Shown piece after piece: positions 33,629-42,997 of a DNA stretch of 47,297 bases (position 1 is its first letter; every line of letters begins with the position of its first letter). Below the pieces are notes generated by a model. That model was not told where the DNA came from. It was given only the letters and a program-made list of their open reading frames with translations, and searched no databases. The translations under genes and the position numbers were made by a program. The stretch is from positions 1 through 47,297 of the forward strand of contig JAHDLO010000036.1 of NCBI GenBank assembly GCA_018432235.1. Direction: 5' to 3'. The DNA is from Clostridiaceae bacterium. GTDB lineage: Bacteria; Bacillota; Clostridia; Peptostreptococcales; Natronincolaceae.

Positions 33629-34894
33629 TTATTTAGCTTCAGTGCCTTCTGAGTCCTCCTGAAGTCTATTTTTTAATAGAACGACACAATCATCAAATTT
33701 GGCCCTCTGCATAACCACATCCTCTGCAAGAGCTCTACAGGAGGGTGAACCACAGGCTCCGCAGTCAATATTGGGTAGTGCAGCTAGTACCTTTTCTATC
33801 TGCTGCATTTTCTTTATCGCTTCTGATAAATCCTCATCTAGTTTAGTTACCTGAATCGGTGTCAGGGGCTCAGTCAATAAAAATTCATCGGTATTGACTG
33901 CAATATTAGTCACCTCATTGTCGAAATATGCCTCCGCCAGCTTTCTTATTCGATTTCTCGCCACAAAGGAATTTTCAATATTAAAGCTTCCGCCAACACA
34001 GCCATTTGTACAGGCATGGCATTCTATAAAGGTAAGGTCGTGAATCTTTCTGTATTCAATTTCCTCAAATACACTGATAACATTTTGTATGCCATCGACA
34101 GCAAGATATTCACTAATCGCCAGAGCTTGACTTTGTCCTCCGGCTCTGGCCCAGCCTATTCCCTTGCCAGAGGGATAAAAATCCTCATGAGGCTCTGTTG
34201 ATTTATCCACATTTTTGCTGATTTCAAGGAATGTGGCTTTAGATGACAATGTGCCGCTGACATGGGTTTTCTTTATACCAACAGGCTTCTTAAAGCTGTA
34301 AATCCTTGCAGGGCATGGCGATATATAAAAAACACCCACCTCTTCCTCCTTTAGACCATGAGCTTCCATTGCCCTTTCTCGTGCGATATGGGCGGATATC
34401 TCGACAGGAGAATCAATTGGAAGAATATGATCGATAAGACCGGGAAAATGAATCTGTATTAACCGGACTATCGTAGGACAGGAGGAGGAGATTATGGGTC
34501 CCTTTGGCCTGCTGTCTAAATAGCTTCTGGTAAATTCAGTTATAATATCAGCACCGTGAGATGTTTCAAAGCAGCTATCAAAGCCTAAATTTGTCAGACT
34601 GCGGAGTATTTGTGAGGGTGTGACGCTCTCATGGAATTGGCCGTAAAGTATTGGGTCTATTAATGCGATTCTATAGGGAAAATTAAATATATTGCTAAGC
34701 TCATCGGTAATTCCGTAACGAGCATGTCTGGGACAGACCTGAATGCATTGGCCGCAGTTTATACAGCGGTCCTTGATGGTTAAGGAATGTCTATTTTTCA
34801 CTCGTATAGCTTCAGTTGGGCACTTTTTAAGACAATTTGTGCAGCCTACACATTTAGAAGGATCTAAAGCAATTGCATGAATTTGTGAATGCAT
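33629..34894 (-). CDS. [FeFe]-hydrogenase-like protein, possible sensory type
   Basis: A 421-residue protein. Two N-terminal 4Fe-4S clusters (CVGCTNCLKKCP, CINCGQCIQVCP) precede an iron-only hydrogenase domain. The H-cluster cysteine ligands appear kept: Cys139 in SSSCPTIV, Cys194 in ISPCPARI, Cys295 and Cys299 in ECHACTNGCVGG. The proton-relay Cys that normally precedes the first ligand (TSCCP) is Ser138 here. A C-terminal FeS domain (DCGACGSPSCRALAEDVV) follows. These traits resemble putative sensory or non-classical [FeFe]-hydrogenases rather than a bulk H2-evolving enzyme. There is no PAS, kinase or phosphatase domain. The start at 34894 (MHSQIH) is 7 nt after GGGAGG. Confidence 0.85.
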   Translation of the reverse strand: MHSQIHAIALDPSKCVGCTNCLKKCPTEAIRVKNRHSLTIKDRCINCGQCIQVCPRHARYGITDELSNIFNFPYRIALIDPILYGQFHESVTPSQILRSLTNLGFDSCFETSHGADIITEFTRSYLDSRPKGPIISSSCPTIVRLIQIHFPGLIDHILPIDSPVEISAHIARERAMEAHGLKEEEVGVFYISPCPARIYSFKKPVGIKKTHVSGTLSSKATFLEISKNVDKSTEPHEDFYPSGKGIGWARAGGQSQALAISEYLAVDGIQNVISVFEEIEYRKIHDLTFIECHACTNGCVGGSFNIENSFVARNRIRKLAEAYFDNEVTNIAVNTDEFLLTEPLTPIQVTKLDEDLSEAIKKMQQIEKVLAALPNIDCGACGSPSCRALAEDVVMQRAKFDDCVVLLKNRLQEDSEGTEAK

Positions 34895-35134
34895 AATGTT
34901 TCCTCCCAAAGTTTGTACTAAAAACAGCTTAGTAGATTAATACTATTATACAACGAAAACGATATCAAAGAAATGGAATTATTTAAATTTTCATTTTATG
35001 GTGCTTTTATCATAAATATCTATGCGTCAATTTTTGTTTTATGCACAACAATGAATTGTTTTAAATTACCATATAGCATTAATCATAATTCACCTGTAAT
35101 TAGAGAAAATATCTAGGAAGAGGAGGTTTTAAAC

Positions 35135-36301
35135 ATGAAAAAATTAGGATTATTACCTAGACTTGTATTAGGTATCGTAATTGGGATAGTGATCGGCACC
35201 TTGAACATTACCTTCCTGACAAGGCTTTTAGCAACCTTCAGCGGGATTTTCGGCAACTTCTTAGGCTATATTATTCCTCTGCTGATCATCGGCTTTGTGG
35301 CTCCCGGAATAGCAGAGCTTGGAAATAAGGCGGGCAAGCTGTTGGGCATAACAGCAGGCTTAGCTTATCTTTCCACTGTTGTTGCAGGTGTCTTTGCATA
35401 TCTTGTTGGCAGCATGATTATTCCCAATATCATAAGTCAAGGGGGAGAGCTGGCAGGAGAAGCAGCTGCTGCGGAGGCTTATTTCCAGATTCAGATACCC
35501 GCCATCATGGGTGTAATGTCTGCTTTGGTGACTGCCTTTTTATTAGGCCTGGGGATGGCAGCTATACAAGGCAAGGCTCTGTTTAATTTTATGAATGAGT
35601 TCCAGGAAATTATAAATAAGGTTATTAAAAACTTAATCATTCCCTTGCTGCCTGTACATATAGCAGGCATATTTGCACAAATGGCATATACAGGTGAAGT
35701 AATGCGTACCCTGTCTGTTTTCGGAAGAGTCGTTGTTTTGGTTTTTGCTTTACATGTCATATATATCCTGGCACAATATGTGGTGGCAGGTGGTATATCA
35801 GGGAAAAATCCGATTGCATCATTGAAAAATATGCTGCCGGCATACTTTACGGCAATAGGCACGCAATCCTCAGCAGCCACCATACCCGTAACGGTTAGGT
35901 CCGCTAAAAATAATAAGCTTTCGGAAGAGGTGGTTGATTTTGCTATACCGCTATGTGCAACTATTCATCTTGCAGGCAGCACTATAACCCTAACGACTAC
36001 TGCTATAGCAGTAATGGTACTGGAGGGAGTAGACTTAAGCTTCGGCATGTTTTTACCCTTTGTTATGATGCTGGGGGTTACAATGGTTGCAGCACCGGGA
36101 GTTCCGGGTGGTGCTATAATGGCTGCTTTAGGCCTGCTGGAAACTATGCTGGGCTTTAGTGAGGCGCAATTGGCACTTATGATGGCAATATATATCGCAC
36201 AGGACAGCTTTGGTACCGCTGCAAATGTAACAGGAGATGGCGCAATAGCTATGGTGGTGGATAAGCTAGCAAGAAATCAAAAACAGACACCTAGAATATA
36301 G
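35135..36301 (+). CDS. dicarboxylate/amino acid:cation symporter (DAACS family)
   Basis: A 388-residue membrane transporter with about eight transmembrane segments plus two re-entrant loops. Family signatures are AIGTQSSAATIPVTVRSAKN (serine-rich HP1 hairpin), CATIHLAGSTITLTT, and the HP2 region APGVPGGAIMAALG. The usual substrates are glutamate, aspartate or C4-dicarboxylates with Na+ or H+. Serine/threonine is possible, so the substrate is unassigned. It stands alone with AGAGGAGG before the ATG. Confidence 0.9.
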   Translation: MKKLGLLPRLVLGIVIGIVIGTLNITFLTRLLATFSGIFGNFLGYIIPLLIIGFVAPGIAELGNKAGKLLGITAGLAYLSTVVAGVFAYLVGSMIIPNIISQGGELAGEAAAAEAYFQIQIPAIMGVMSALVTAFLLGLGMAAIQGKALFNFMNEFQEIINKVIKNLIIPLLPVHIAGIFAQMAYTGEVMRTLSVFGRVVVLVFALHVIYILAQYVVAGGISGKNPIASLKNMLPAYFTAIGTQSSAATIPVTVRSAKNNKLSEEVVDFAIPLCATIHLAGSTITLTTTAIAVMVLEGVDLSFGMFLPFVMMLGVTMVAAPGVPGGAIMAALGLLETMLGFSEAQLALMMAIYIAQDSFGTAANVTGDGAIAMVVDKLARNQKQTPRI

Positions 36302-36496
36302 AGTTGGATGGGAGCTGCAAGATGTATAAAGAGGCTCCCTAATTATTTTTTTGATATTTTTCTAAATAAATTATGTTAATTTTAGAATTTTATGGATATA
36401 TAATGCTATAGGTTTTTTATTTTGGACAAGAATATATATTTCAGCTTTATTTATAATAATATATATTAATTAAAACCTGGGAGGAAGGGGATATTT

Positions 36497-38308
36497 ATGT
36501 TGGACGAAAAATACACCAGGTCGCTTGAACGATCTGAAATTGAGGAGCAGTACAAATGGGCTATTGACAAGCTATACGGAAATGATGGGTTGTGGGAGGA
36601 GGACTTTAAGAGAGCCAAGACTCTTATTCAGGAATTTATTGGATTTCAGGGGAAGCTTATAGATGCCAAGACTCTTCTAAGGTCACTGGACCACTACGAA
36701 GCGCTATTTGCTTTGATCTATAAGCTATATTCCTATGCCAATATAAAGATGGATGAAGATAACCGCAACAGCCAATATCAGGCATTAGCAGACAGGGGAC
36801 AAAGCCTTTTGGTGGAAACAGAAAGCGCTGTTTCCTTCTATATTCCGGAGCTATTGCAGCTGAGTGAAGAGGAAATGACGGTTTTTTATAAGGAAGAAAG
36901 GGGACTGAATAAGTACAAGCATTTTTTATCCGACGTCTTCAGACAAAAAGCCCATGTTAGGTCTGTTGAGGAGGAGCAGCTGCTGGCACAGCTGGGAGAG
37001 GTAGCCCAAACGGCTCAGAATATATTTGGTATGCTTAACAATGCCGATATCAAATTCCCTGAAATAGAGAATGAAAGCAATGAGAGGATTGAAGTGACAA
37101 AGGAGAACTTTGTTCAACTATTAATCAGTCCTGATAGAAGGGTGAGACATGATGCCTTTAAGGCACTTTATGGGGTGTATCATCAGTATAGAAACACCTT
37201 TGCTTCAGCACTTATATCCAATATTAAGAAAAACACCTTTTATGCAAAGGCTAAAAAATACGAATCTCCAAGAGCGGCTGCACTGTTTGGCTCCAATATT
37301 CCTATAGAGGTGTATGACAATCTCGTAGCAACAATTAATCGCAGCCTTCCTCTGATGCACAGATATGTGAGTGTACGTAAGCGGCTAATGGGCTTAGAGG
37401 AGCTTCACATGTATGATCTATATGTACCAGTAGTCAAGGATGTTCAGCTGAAGTATAGCTATGAGGAGGCACAGGAGCTGCTGGCTAAGGGGTTAAGTCC
37501 ATTGGGTGAGGCATACATAGGCATAATGAAGGAGGGCTTTGCAAACCGATGGGTAGACGTATTTCAGAATAAGGGAAAAACAGGGGGAGCCTATTCTTGG
37601 GGAACCTATGATGCCTACCCCTTTATTCTGATGAACTATAATGGCACAATAAATCATGTATTTACCCTGGCTCATGAAATGGGGCATTCACTCCACAGCT
37701 ATTATACTGCCGAAAATCAACCCTTTATATATTCGAATTATAAGACCTTTGTAGCTGAGGTGGCCTCTACTGTAAACGAAGGAATCCTAATGGATTATAT
37801 GATAAAGGCATCGGATGATCCAAGGCTTAAGATGTACCTTATTAATCATTATCTGGAGCAATTTAGAGGAACGGTCTTCAGGCAGACAATGTTTGCTGAA
37901 TTCGAAAAAATCACCCATGAGCTGGTGGAAAAGGGTGAGGCCCTCACTGCTGACAGGTTAAGTAGCATCTACCACGATTTAAATGTAAAATACCATGGCA
38001 ATGATATGGTTGTGGATGATGAAATAGATATCGAATGGGCAAGAATTCCACATTTTTATAACAGCTTTTATGTGTATCAATATGCAACGGGGTATTCGGC
38101 TGCGGTGGCACTCTCTAAGCGGATACTGCAAAAAGAAGAGGGGGCATTGGAGAGCTACCTGGGCTTTTTAAAAAGCGGGGATTCCGATTATTCGATAAAT
38201 GTGCTAAAAAGAGCAGGCGTCGATATGACAAGTGAAGCGCCTATTGTGGCAGCTATGACAGTATTTGAGAGTCTTTTAGACGAGCTGGAGGCTCTTGCTG
38301 AGAAATAA
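36497..38308 (+). CDS. pepF: oligoendopeptidase F (M3 metallopeptidase)
   Basis: A 603-residue cytoplasmic zinc peptidase that degrades oligopeptides. The zinc motif is LAHEMGHSLHSYY near residue 393, with the third ligand Glu in FVAEVASTVNEGIL. The N-terminal oligopeptidase-F domain (AKTLIQEFIGFQGKL onward) and the C-terminal NSFYVYQYATGYSAAVALSK are standard. Length matches the family. GGGAGGAAGGGG precedes the ATG. Confidence 0.95.
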   Translation: MLDEKYTRSLERSEIEEQYKWAIDKLYGNDGLWEEDFKRAKTLIQEFIGFQGKLIDAKTLLRSLDHYEALFALIYKLYSYANIKMDEDNRNSQYQALADRGQSLLVETESAVSFYIPELLQLSEEEMTVFYKEERGLNKYKHFLSDVFRQKAHVRSVEEEQLLAQLGEVAQTAQNIFGMLNNADIKFPEIENESNERIEVTKENFVQLLISPDRRVRHDAFKALYGVYHQYRNTFASALISNIKKNTFYAKAKKYESPRAAALFGSNIPIEVYDNLVATINRSLPLMHRYVSVRKRLMGLEELHMYDLYVPVVKDVQLKYSYEEAQELLAKGLSPLGEAYIGIMKEGFANRWVDVFQNKGKTGGAYSWGTYDAYPFILMNYNGTINHVFTLAHEMGHSLHSYYTAENQPFIYSNYKTFVAEVASTVNEGILMDYMIKASDDPRLKMYLINHYLEQFRGTVFRQTMFAEFEKITHELVEKGEALTADRLSSIYHDLNVKYHGNDMVVDDEIDIEWARIPHFYNSFYVYQYATGYSAAVALSKRILQKEEGALESYLGFLKSGDSDYSINVLKRAGVDMTSEAPIVAAMTVFESLLDELEALAEK

Positions 38309-38315
38309 GGGGCTT

Positions 38316-38367
38316 TAAGGGATGGTAGGTATATATTGAAGTGTATATGCCGCTATCCCTTTTTTAT
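38316..38367 (+). terminator. terminator after pepF
   Basis: AAGGGAT and the following GGTATATA pair with TGTATATGCC and TATCCCTT, followed by a T-run. Confidence 0.75.
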
Positions 38368-38418
38368 TGTATAAGAAAGTCCTATTTTTTTACTGTGAAT
38401 TCTTATACAATGGGGGGT

Positions 38419-38526
38419 TGTTAAGGGGGGTGTCTCCCCTTATTAAAATAAGGAGGGTACAGCGAAGCGTCCTAGGGAACGCATGGGTTCCCTGGAAAAC
38501 AAACGTGGCGAAGCCACTTTTGTTCT
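38419..38526. repeat. hairpin-rich repeat, copy 1 (inverse of 47129-47297)
   Basis: The segment includes TTAAGGGGGGTGTCTCCCCT, the hairpin GGGAAC-GCATGG-GTTCCC, and GTGGC-GAA-GCCAC flanked by AACAAA/TTTTGTT. The same string is found in reverse at 47129-47297, which carries an additional hairpin block of about 60 bp. It is non-coding. Confidence 0.8.
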
Positions 38527-38528
38527 AT

Positions 38529-38630
38529 TAGGAATTGCATATTACCAAAGGAGTTAGTTTATTTTAGTTTATTCAAAGTTAAAGGCTTGTCGTGCATTGC
38601 CTAGTACCTTGACAACTTTAAAAATTAGGA
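38529..38630. repeat. nested palindromic MITE-like element, copy D (decayed, one-ended)
   Basis: TAGGAATTGCATATTACC (outer flank), then TTTATTCAAAGTTAAAGG, GTGCATTGCCTAGTACCTTG match the reverse complement of the right end of copy B through the CTAG and into the inner module. The other end is not found, so this is a truncated remnant. It accounts for part of the 448 bp gap between pepF and the next gene. Confidence 0.65.
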
Positions 38631-38756
38631 ATAGCAGAGTGAATTTAAATATTTATCGTATCAAACCTATGGCGTTAACATAGAATTTACAAAGAGCTGT
38701 ATATTGTTAATTAGGATAATATTAAGTATAATAGTATCCATAGTGTAAAGAGGGTG

Positions 38757-39392
38757 ATGAATATTATTGCAAAAATAATTGATTTATTGGAGAAAAGTGA
38801 TTTAGCGGATTTATTCAGCGGTGATTTTGAAGAAAATCGCTGGGTTTGGTTAAATAAAGACACCTTTCAGGATTTGGTGCTGAACGTTTTGGACTATGCC
38901 TTAGAGGAAGAGGACGAGGTATTTGATGCAATTAATAAAATAGAGGATTTGGCGATTATAGAAATTATAAGAGCTAAAATGAAGGATGCAGGATGGCTAG
39001 AGGTGAATCAAAGGATATTTCAGGAGCTGGAGGTGGGCTTTAAGCCTACGGGGGATATTGAAACCTATGTTTTTGTTGAAAAAAAGCGATACATGACTAA
39101 AATGCTTTCAAAGCTTAAGGAGCTTCAATGGGTGTTGAAGGCGATGGCGGTAGATTATTACCAGCATCTTTCACCAGAGGGCAGTAGCCTGCAGAAGGTA
39201 TTTGATGAGTTTTTTAACAACAACGATATGATAATTGAAGAGCTGCTGCTGACGGGAGAATATAAAAAAGCCCCGGCACTATGGAAATATAATAAAAAAA
39301 CCAATTCATTATACTTCTGTAAAAACGGGAAAATTCATAGGCAGTGGGCAGAGGGAAATGCCAACTTTGTGTTTTATGAATTAGGTAAATAG
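38757..39392 (+). CDS. hypothetical protein
   Basis: A 211-residue acidic, soluble, mainly helical protein that I do not recognise. The N-terminus IIAKIIDLLEKSDLADLFSG is followed by DTFQDLVLNVLDYALEEEDE, and the C-terminus has a short beta pattern (KTNSLYFCKNGKIHRQW). No membrane segment or known motif is visible. The purine run AAAGAGGG is very close to ATG 38757, so the exact start is uncertain. A clean terminator follows, so it forms a single-gene unit. Confidence 0.65.
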   Translation: MNIIAKIIDLLEKSDLADLFSGDFEENRWVWLNKDTFQDLVLNVLDYALEEEDEVFDAINKIEDLAIIEIIRAKMKDAGWLEVNQRIFQELEVGFKPTGDIETYVFVEKKRYMTKMLSKLKELQWVLKAMAVDYYQHLSPEGSSLQKVFDEFFNNNDMIIEELLLTGEYKKAPALWKYNKKTNSLYFCKNGKIHRQWAEGNANFVFYELGK

Positions 39393-39400
39393 ATATACTA

Positions 39401-39427
39401 AAAATCCGGAGAGTTTCCGGATTTTTT
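39401..39427 (+). terminator. Rho-independent terminator
   Basis: AATCCGGA pairs perfectly with TCCGGATT across a GAGTT loop, followed by six T. Confidence 0.92.
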
Positions 39428-39578
39428 GCTGTCTAGAAATATAGCCTTTAAATTTTGGGGTATTATTGTGAATTTTGTATACTTTCAAAAACTATATTTA
39501 TTTTTAAAATGTTATATTATAATTAAAATAGAGTTGTTCCGGCGTGATGAAATTATTTATGTCTCAGGAGTTGAACAT

Positions 39579-40847
39579 ATGCTGCATATTTCCTCTAGAT
39601 TTAAAAAGATATTACTGATATGTGCTGTAACTGCCTTTATGGGGCAGATATACTTAAATCCCTTCGGTAGTGATTTCAGATTTTCTCTAAGCGTAGTTGC
39701 CTTTTCTCTCTTCGTTTTCTGGTACAAGGAACTGGATTTAATATCTACCGCTTTTTTGACGGGTGTTATTTTATTTTTGTTCAGAAGCTTTATAGAGGTA
39801 TTGCATCGCGGGCCTGGTATGCTGACGCATATGATGCTTATACATTATCCAACAATCATCTTCTATACCTTTTTCGGGATTTTTTTGAGTGTCATACGCT
39901 TCAGAAATATTCTAAGCAATAAGCTGATGTTTTTAATACTTCTTACAATATCCGACGGCGCCTCAAACGTAATTGAAATCATCATCAGAAGTGAAAATGT
40001 ACCTAAGATTCAAAGCTTTGCAGCTATTTTTTTAGTGGGTTTTATCAGAAGCTTTATAACGCTATTTGTTATTGAAGTCCTAAGATACTACGAAATGCTG
40101 CTAATGAAGGAGCAGCACGAGGAAAGGTACAAGCAGCTGGTGCTTTTAACCTCCAACCTTAAGTCTGAAGTCTTCTTTCTGAAAAAATCCATGGAGGATA
40201 TTGAATATGCTATGGAAAAAAGCTATCAGCTCTATGGCAGACTGAAGGAATTTAAGGCAGAGGAGGCAGAGGACTATTCATTTCAGGCTCTCTTGATCGC
40301 TAAGGACATCCATGAAATAAAAAAGGACTATCTGAGGGTAAGTGCCGGGCTGGAGCGTATAATACCAGAGATGGATTTATATGAGCATATGACGATTAAA
40401 GATATTTTTCAAATAATAGAATCGAATCTTATGAAAAATACCAACAGTATGGATAAGGATGTCAGCTTTGAATTTAATTGTCTGGATGATATTTATATTA
40501 AGCATTCCTACGATTTGATATCTGTAATTAATAATCTCATTATAAATGCAATAGAAGCCATTAAGGATAGGGGGAAAATAAGTGTTCAAGCGAAAATAAA
40601 TGACCGGCATTTTGAAATAGAGGTTAAGGATAATGGTGTTGGCATAGCGCAGGAGAACTATGGCATTATATTTGAGCCAGGATTTACTACAAAGTTTGAT
40701 GTTAAATCAGGAAAAATGAATGCTGGAATAGGATTAACCCATGTGCTTCATATTGTAAAAAAACAGCTATTGGGAGAGATTGAGCTGAAGTCCACCATTG
40801 GGGTAGAAACGGTTTTTACCATCAGGGTGCCGATTAAAAATATTTAA
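39579..40847 (+). CDS. sensor histidine kinase, GlnK/YcbA-like
   Basis: A 422-residue membrane histidine kinase. About six transmembrane segments occupy residues 10-175, followed by a coiled coil and a dimerisation region with the probable phospho-acceptor His in LLIAKDIHEIKKDYLRVSAG. The ATPase domain has the N box NNLIINAIEAIK, G1 DNGVGI and G2 GIGLTHV. The start at 39579 follows AGGAG by 8 nt; the long upstream extension of the frame has no ribosome site. It is paired with a YcbB/GlnL-type regulator, which in Bacillus subtilis senses glutamine, but its signal here is unknown because no glutaminase or glutamine transporter is adjacent. Confidence 0.87.
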   Translation: MLHISSRFKKILLICAVTAFMGQIYLNPFGSDFRFSLSVVAFSLFVFWYKELDLISTAFLTGVILFLFRSFIEVLHRGPGMLTHMMLIHYPTIIFYTFFGIFLSVIRFRNILSNKLMFLILLTISDGASNVIEIIIRSENVPKIQSFAAIFLVGFIRSFITLFVIEVLRYYEMLLMKEQHEERYKQLVLLTSNLKSEVFFLKKSMEDIEYAMEKSYQLYGRLKEFKAEEAEDYSFQALLIAKDIHEIKKDYLRVSAGLERIIPEMDLYEHMTIKDIFQIIESNLMKNTNSMDKDVSFEFNCLDDIYIKHSYDLISVINNLIINAIEAIKDRGKISVQAKINDRHFEIEVKDNGVGIAQENYGIIFEPGFTTKFDVKSGKMNAGIGLTHVLHIVKKQLLGEIELKSTIGVETVFTIRVPIKNI

Positions 40848-40864
40848 TAGGGGGATACGGGTTT

Positions 40865-41776
40865 ATGGATTTAAATATATATATTGTTGATGATGACATA
40901 AGCATTAGACAAATACTTAAAAACATAATTCTGTCCAATAAGCTGGGTAATGTTGTTGGGGAAAGCAGTGACGGAGATGAGGGACTTCAGAAGATCGCCC
41001 TTCTAAAGCCTGATATTGTTATAGTGGACCTGCTTTTACCCTATATAGACGGTATACAGCTGGTAACAAGGGCTAAGGAGCTAAAATTACCAGTGCTGTA
41101 TGTCATGATTTCACAGGTAAGCTCCAAGGACATGATCGCTAAGGCCTATGAAAGTGGCATCGAGTATTTCATTAATAAGCCCATCAATGTCAACGAGGTT
41201 GTTTCTGTGCTGAAGAAGGTAATTGAAAAGCATAAGCTGACAGAGACGCTAAGACATATAGAAAGCGCATTTAAGATACTGAAGGATCTCAATGGACCTG
41301 CTGCCATGGAAAAAACCAAGGCTTTTAGCATAAAGGAGTCTGCCAAGCTGGTATTGTCGCAAATAGGAATACTGGGGGAGGCCGGCAGCAAGGATATTAT
41401 AGATATTATAGATATACTTACAGGCACCAGAATGGATACTAAGGAGGTCTTACCAAGATATAAAACCTCTGAGCTTTATAAGCTCTTGAGTGACCATTAC
41501 AGCAGCACCAAATACATAGGAGAAAGCAATGAGAGGGCAATTGAGCAGCGGGTTAGAAGGGCGATATCCAAGGCGATAAAAAATATAGCCAGCATTGGAC
41601 TGGAGGACTACAGCGATTACACCTTCACTACCTATTCAAATACACTATTCGATTTTCAAGAGGTAAGAATGGAGATGGACTATTTGAAGGGTAAGACGAA
41701 GTACCATGGGAAAATAAATGTTAAGAAATTTTTAGAGGGGATCATATTGTTTGCAAATCAGAACATAAACCCATAA
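40865..41776 (+). CDS. response regulator with YcbB (GlnL-like) output domain
   Basis: A 303-residue response regulator. The receiver domain (1-120) has the acidic pair VDDD, the phospho-acceptor Asp in IVIVDLLLPYIDG, and the Lys in FINKPI. The remainder matches the YcbB domain (KESAKLVLSQIGILGEAGSK; AIEQRVRRAISKAIKNIASI), a helical DNA-binding output seen in the GlnL family. It starts 17 bp after the kinase gene. Confidence 0.88.
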   Translation: MDLNIYIVDDDISIRQILKNIILSNKLGNVVGESSDGDEGLQKIALLKPDIVIVDLLLPYIDGIQLVTRAKELKLPVLYVMISQVSSKDMIAKAYESGIEYFINKPINVNEVVSVLKKVIEKHKLTETLRHIESAFKILKDLNGPAAMEKTKAFSIKESAKLVLSQIGILGEAGSKDIIDIIDILTGTRMDTKEVLPRYKTSELYKLLSDHYSSTKYIGESNERAIEQRVRRAISKAIKNIASIGLEDYSDYTFTTYSNTLFDFQEVRMEMDYLKGKTKYHGKINVKKFLEGIILFANQNINP

Positions 41777-41828
41777 AAAAATCCACTGCCTAGCTGGGGT
41801 GGCATAGGGAAGCGATACTTCCTTACAG

Positions 41829-41862
41829 AACGGCGCAGGATATTTCGGTAACCTGTGCCGTT
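41829..41862 (+). terminator. hairpin after the two-component genes
   Basis: AACGGCGCAGG pairs with CCTGTGCCGTT with one mismatch. The following sequence is only moderately T-rich. Confidence 0.55.
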
Positions 41863-41960
41863 GCTATTATATCGCCCGCAGAAAGCTTTTTGATAAAAAA
41901 TAATATATACTGTAACAAAGCTTGAAAATTTGACACTAATCCTATGAAAGGGGGAGACGT

Positions 41961-42479
41961 ATGGCTAATAATACCATCCAAGCTATTTATGAGCAGTATA
42001 AAAATGATGTATATGCCTATTTAATGAGCCTTACCCATAACAAGCCCCTTTCAGAGGATTTGACATCAGATGTGTTTCTTGGTGCAATCAAAGCGTTACC
42101 TGTGTTTAAAGGTAATTCCAGTATAAAAACCTGGCTATTTTCTATAGCTCGGCACAAATGGTATGAGCATTTAAGAAAAAGTAAAAAGGAAATCGCTCCC
42201 GAAGATTTAATGAGAATCTATTTATCGAATGACACAAATCTAGAAGCTACCATGATGACAAAGGCGCTGGTAGATAGGATTTATGAAATGCTAGAAGAGG
42301 AGCCCCACAAAAACAAGGCTATCGTCATGATGCGAGTAAATGGATACTCATATTTTGAAATTGCACAGCAGCATAATGTTTCAGAAAGCTCTGCAAGAGT
42401 CATTGACTTTCGTACCAAAGCTAGAATAAGAGCAAATCTATTAAAGGAGGGATATACCGGTGAATCAGATTTCCTGTGA
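41961..42479 (+). CDS. ECF-type RNA polymerase sigma factor
   Basis: A 172-residue sigma-70 family factor with region 2 (IYEQYKNDVYAYLMSLTHNK; EDLTSDVFLGAIKALPVFKG; KTWLFSIARHKWYEHLRK) and region 4 (KAIVMMRVNGYSYFEIAQQH; VSESSARVIDFRTKARIR). It is followed by an overlapping anti-sigma gene, so it is probably held inactive at the membrane. GGGGGAG lies before the ATG. Confidence 0.92.
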   Translation: MANNTIQAIYEQYKNDVYAYLMSLTHNKPLSEDLTSDVFLGAIKALPVFKGNSSIKTWLFSIARHKWYEHLRKSKKEIAPEDLMRIYLSNDTNLEATMMTKALVDRIYEMLEEEPHKNKAIVMMRVNGYSYFEIAQQHNVSESSARVIDFRTKARIRANLLKEGYTGESDFL

Positions 42480-42996
42480 TGTTTGTAAGGACTTAATGCC
42501 ACTTGTTAAAGATGGTATTGCCAGTGAAGATAGCTGTGCATTGGTAATGGCCCATATTTCAACCTGTAAGCATTGCTCTGTTGACTTTGGTGGAGAAATG
42601 GTAGAAAACACAGCTATGGACGATGTTATCGTATTGAATAAAATAAAAAAGCAGCTAATGCTGTTTATATTAAGCATAATTTTTCTTGGAGCACTGATAG
42701 GAATGGTACTCTCAGATGGTATGGGTATGTTCTACAATGCGCTGATTATGCCTGCAATCGGCGGATTTGGTTATATGTTACTTAGGAAGAAATCATATTT
42801 TGTTCCGTTAGGCTTGTTTCTGTTTGCCTTTGTATGGGTAAGCATTCGTGAAATTATAAAAGGGTTTTTAGCCTACGCCACCATAGTTGACCTGCTCATT
42901 ATGTCATCCTGGTGGGCTGGAATTTTTGCGGCATTTAGTGTAGTTGGTGTTCTGATTGCCGGACTTTTATACTACGCATTTCAGAAGGAGAGATAA
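42460..42996 (+). CDS. zinc-finger anti-sigma factor, membrane-bound
   Basis: A 178-residue protein with an N-terminal zf-HC2 domain (ISCDVCKDLMPLVKDG; VMAHISTCKHCS, the His-x3-Cys-x2-Cys zinc motif) and four probable transmembrane segments. It starts at GTG 42460 with AAGGAGGG just upstream and overlaps the sigma gene by 20 nt. It should sequester the ECF sigma factor; the signal is unknown. Confidence 0.88.
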   Translation: MNQISCDVCKDLMPLVKDGIASEDSCALVMAHISTCKHCSVDFGGEMVENTAMDDVIVLNKIKKQLMLFILSIIFLGALIGMVLSDGMGMFYNALIMPAIGGFGYMLLRKKSYFVPLGLFLFAFVWVSIREIIKGFLAYATIVDLLIMSSWWAGIFAAFSVVGVLIAGLLYYAFQKER

Positions 42997-42997
42997 A

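Noticed and set aside
39426..39578. N-terminal extension of 51 residues on the histidine kinase
   Set aside because: No ribosome site precedes the first ATG, the stretch directly follows a terminator, and AGGAG lies 8 nt before the ATG at 39579.
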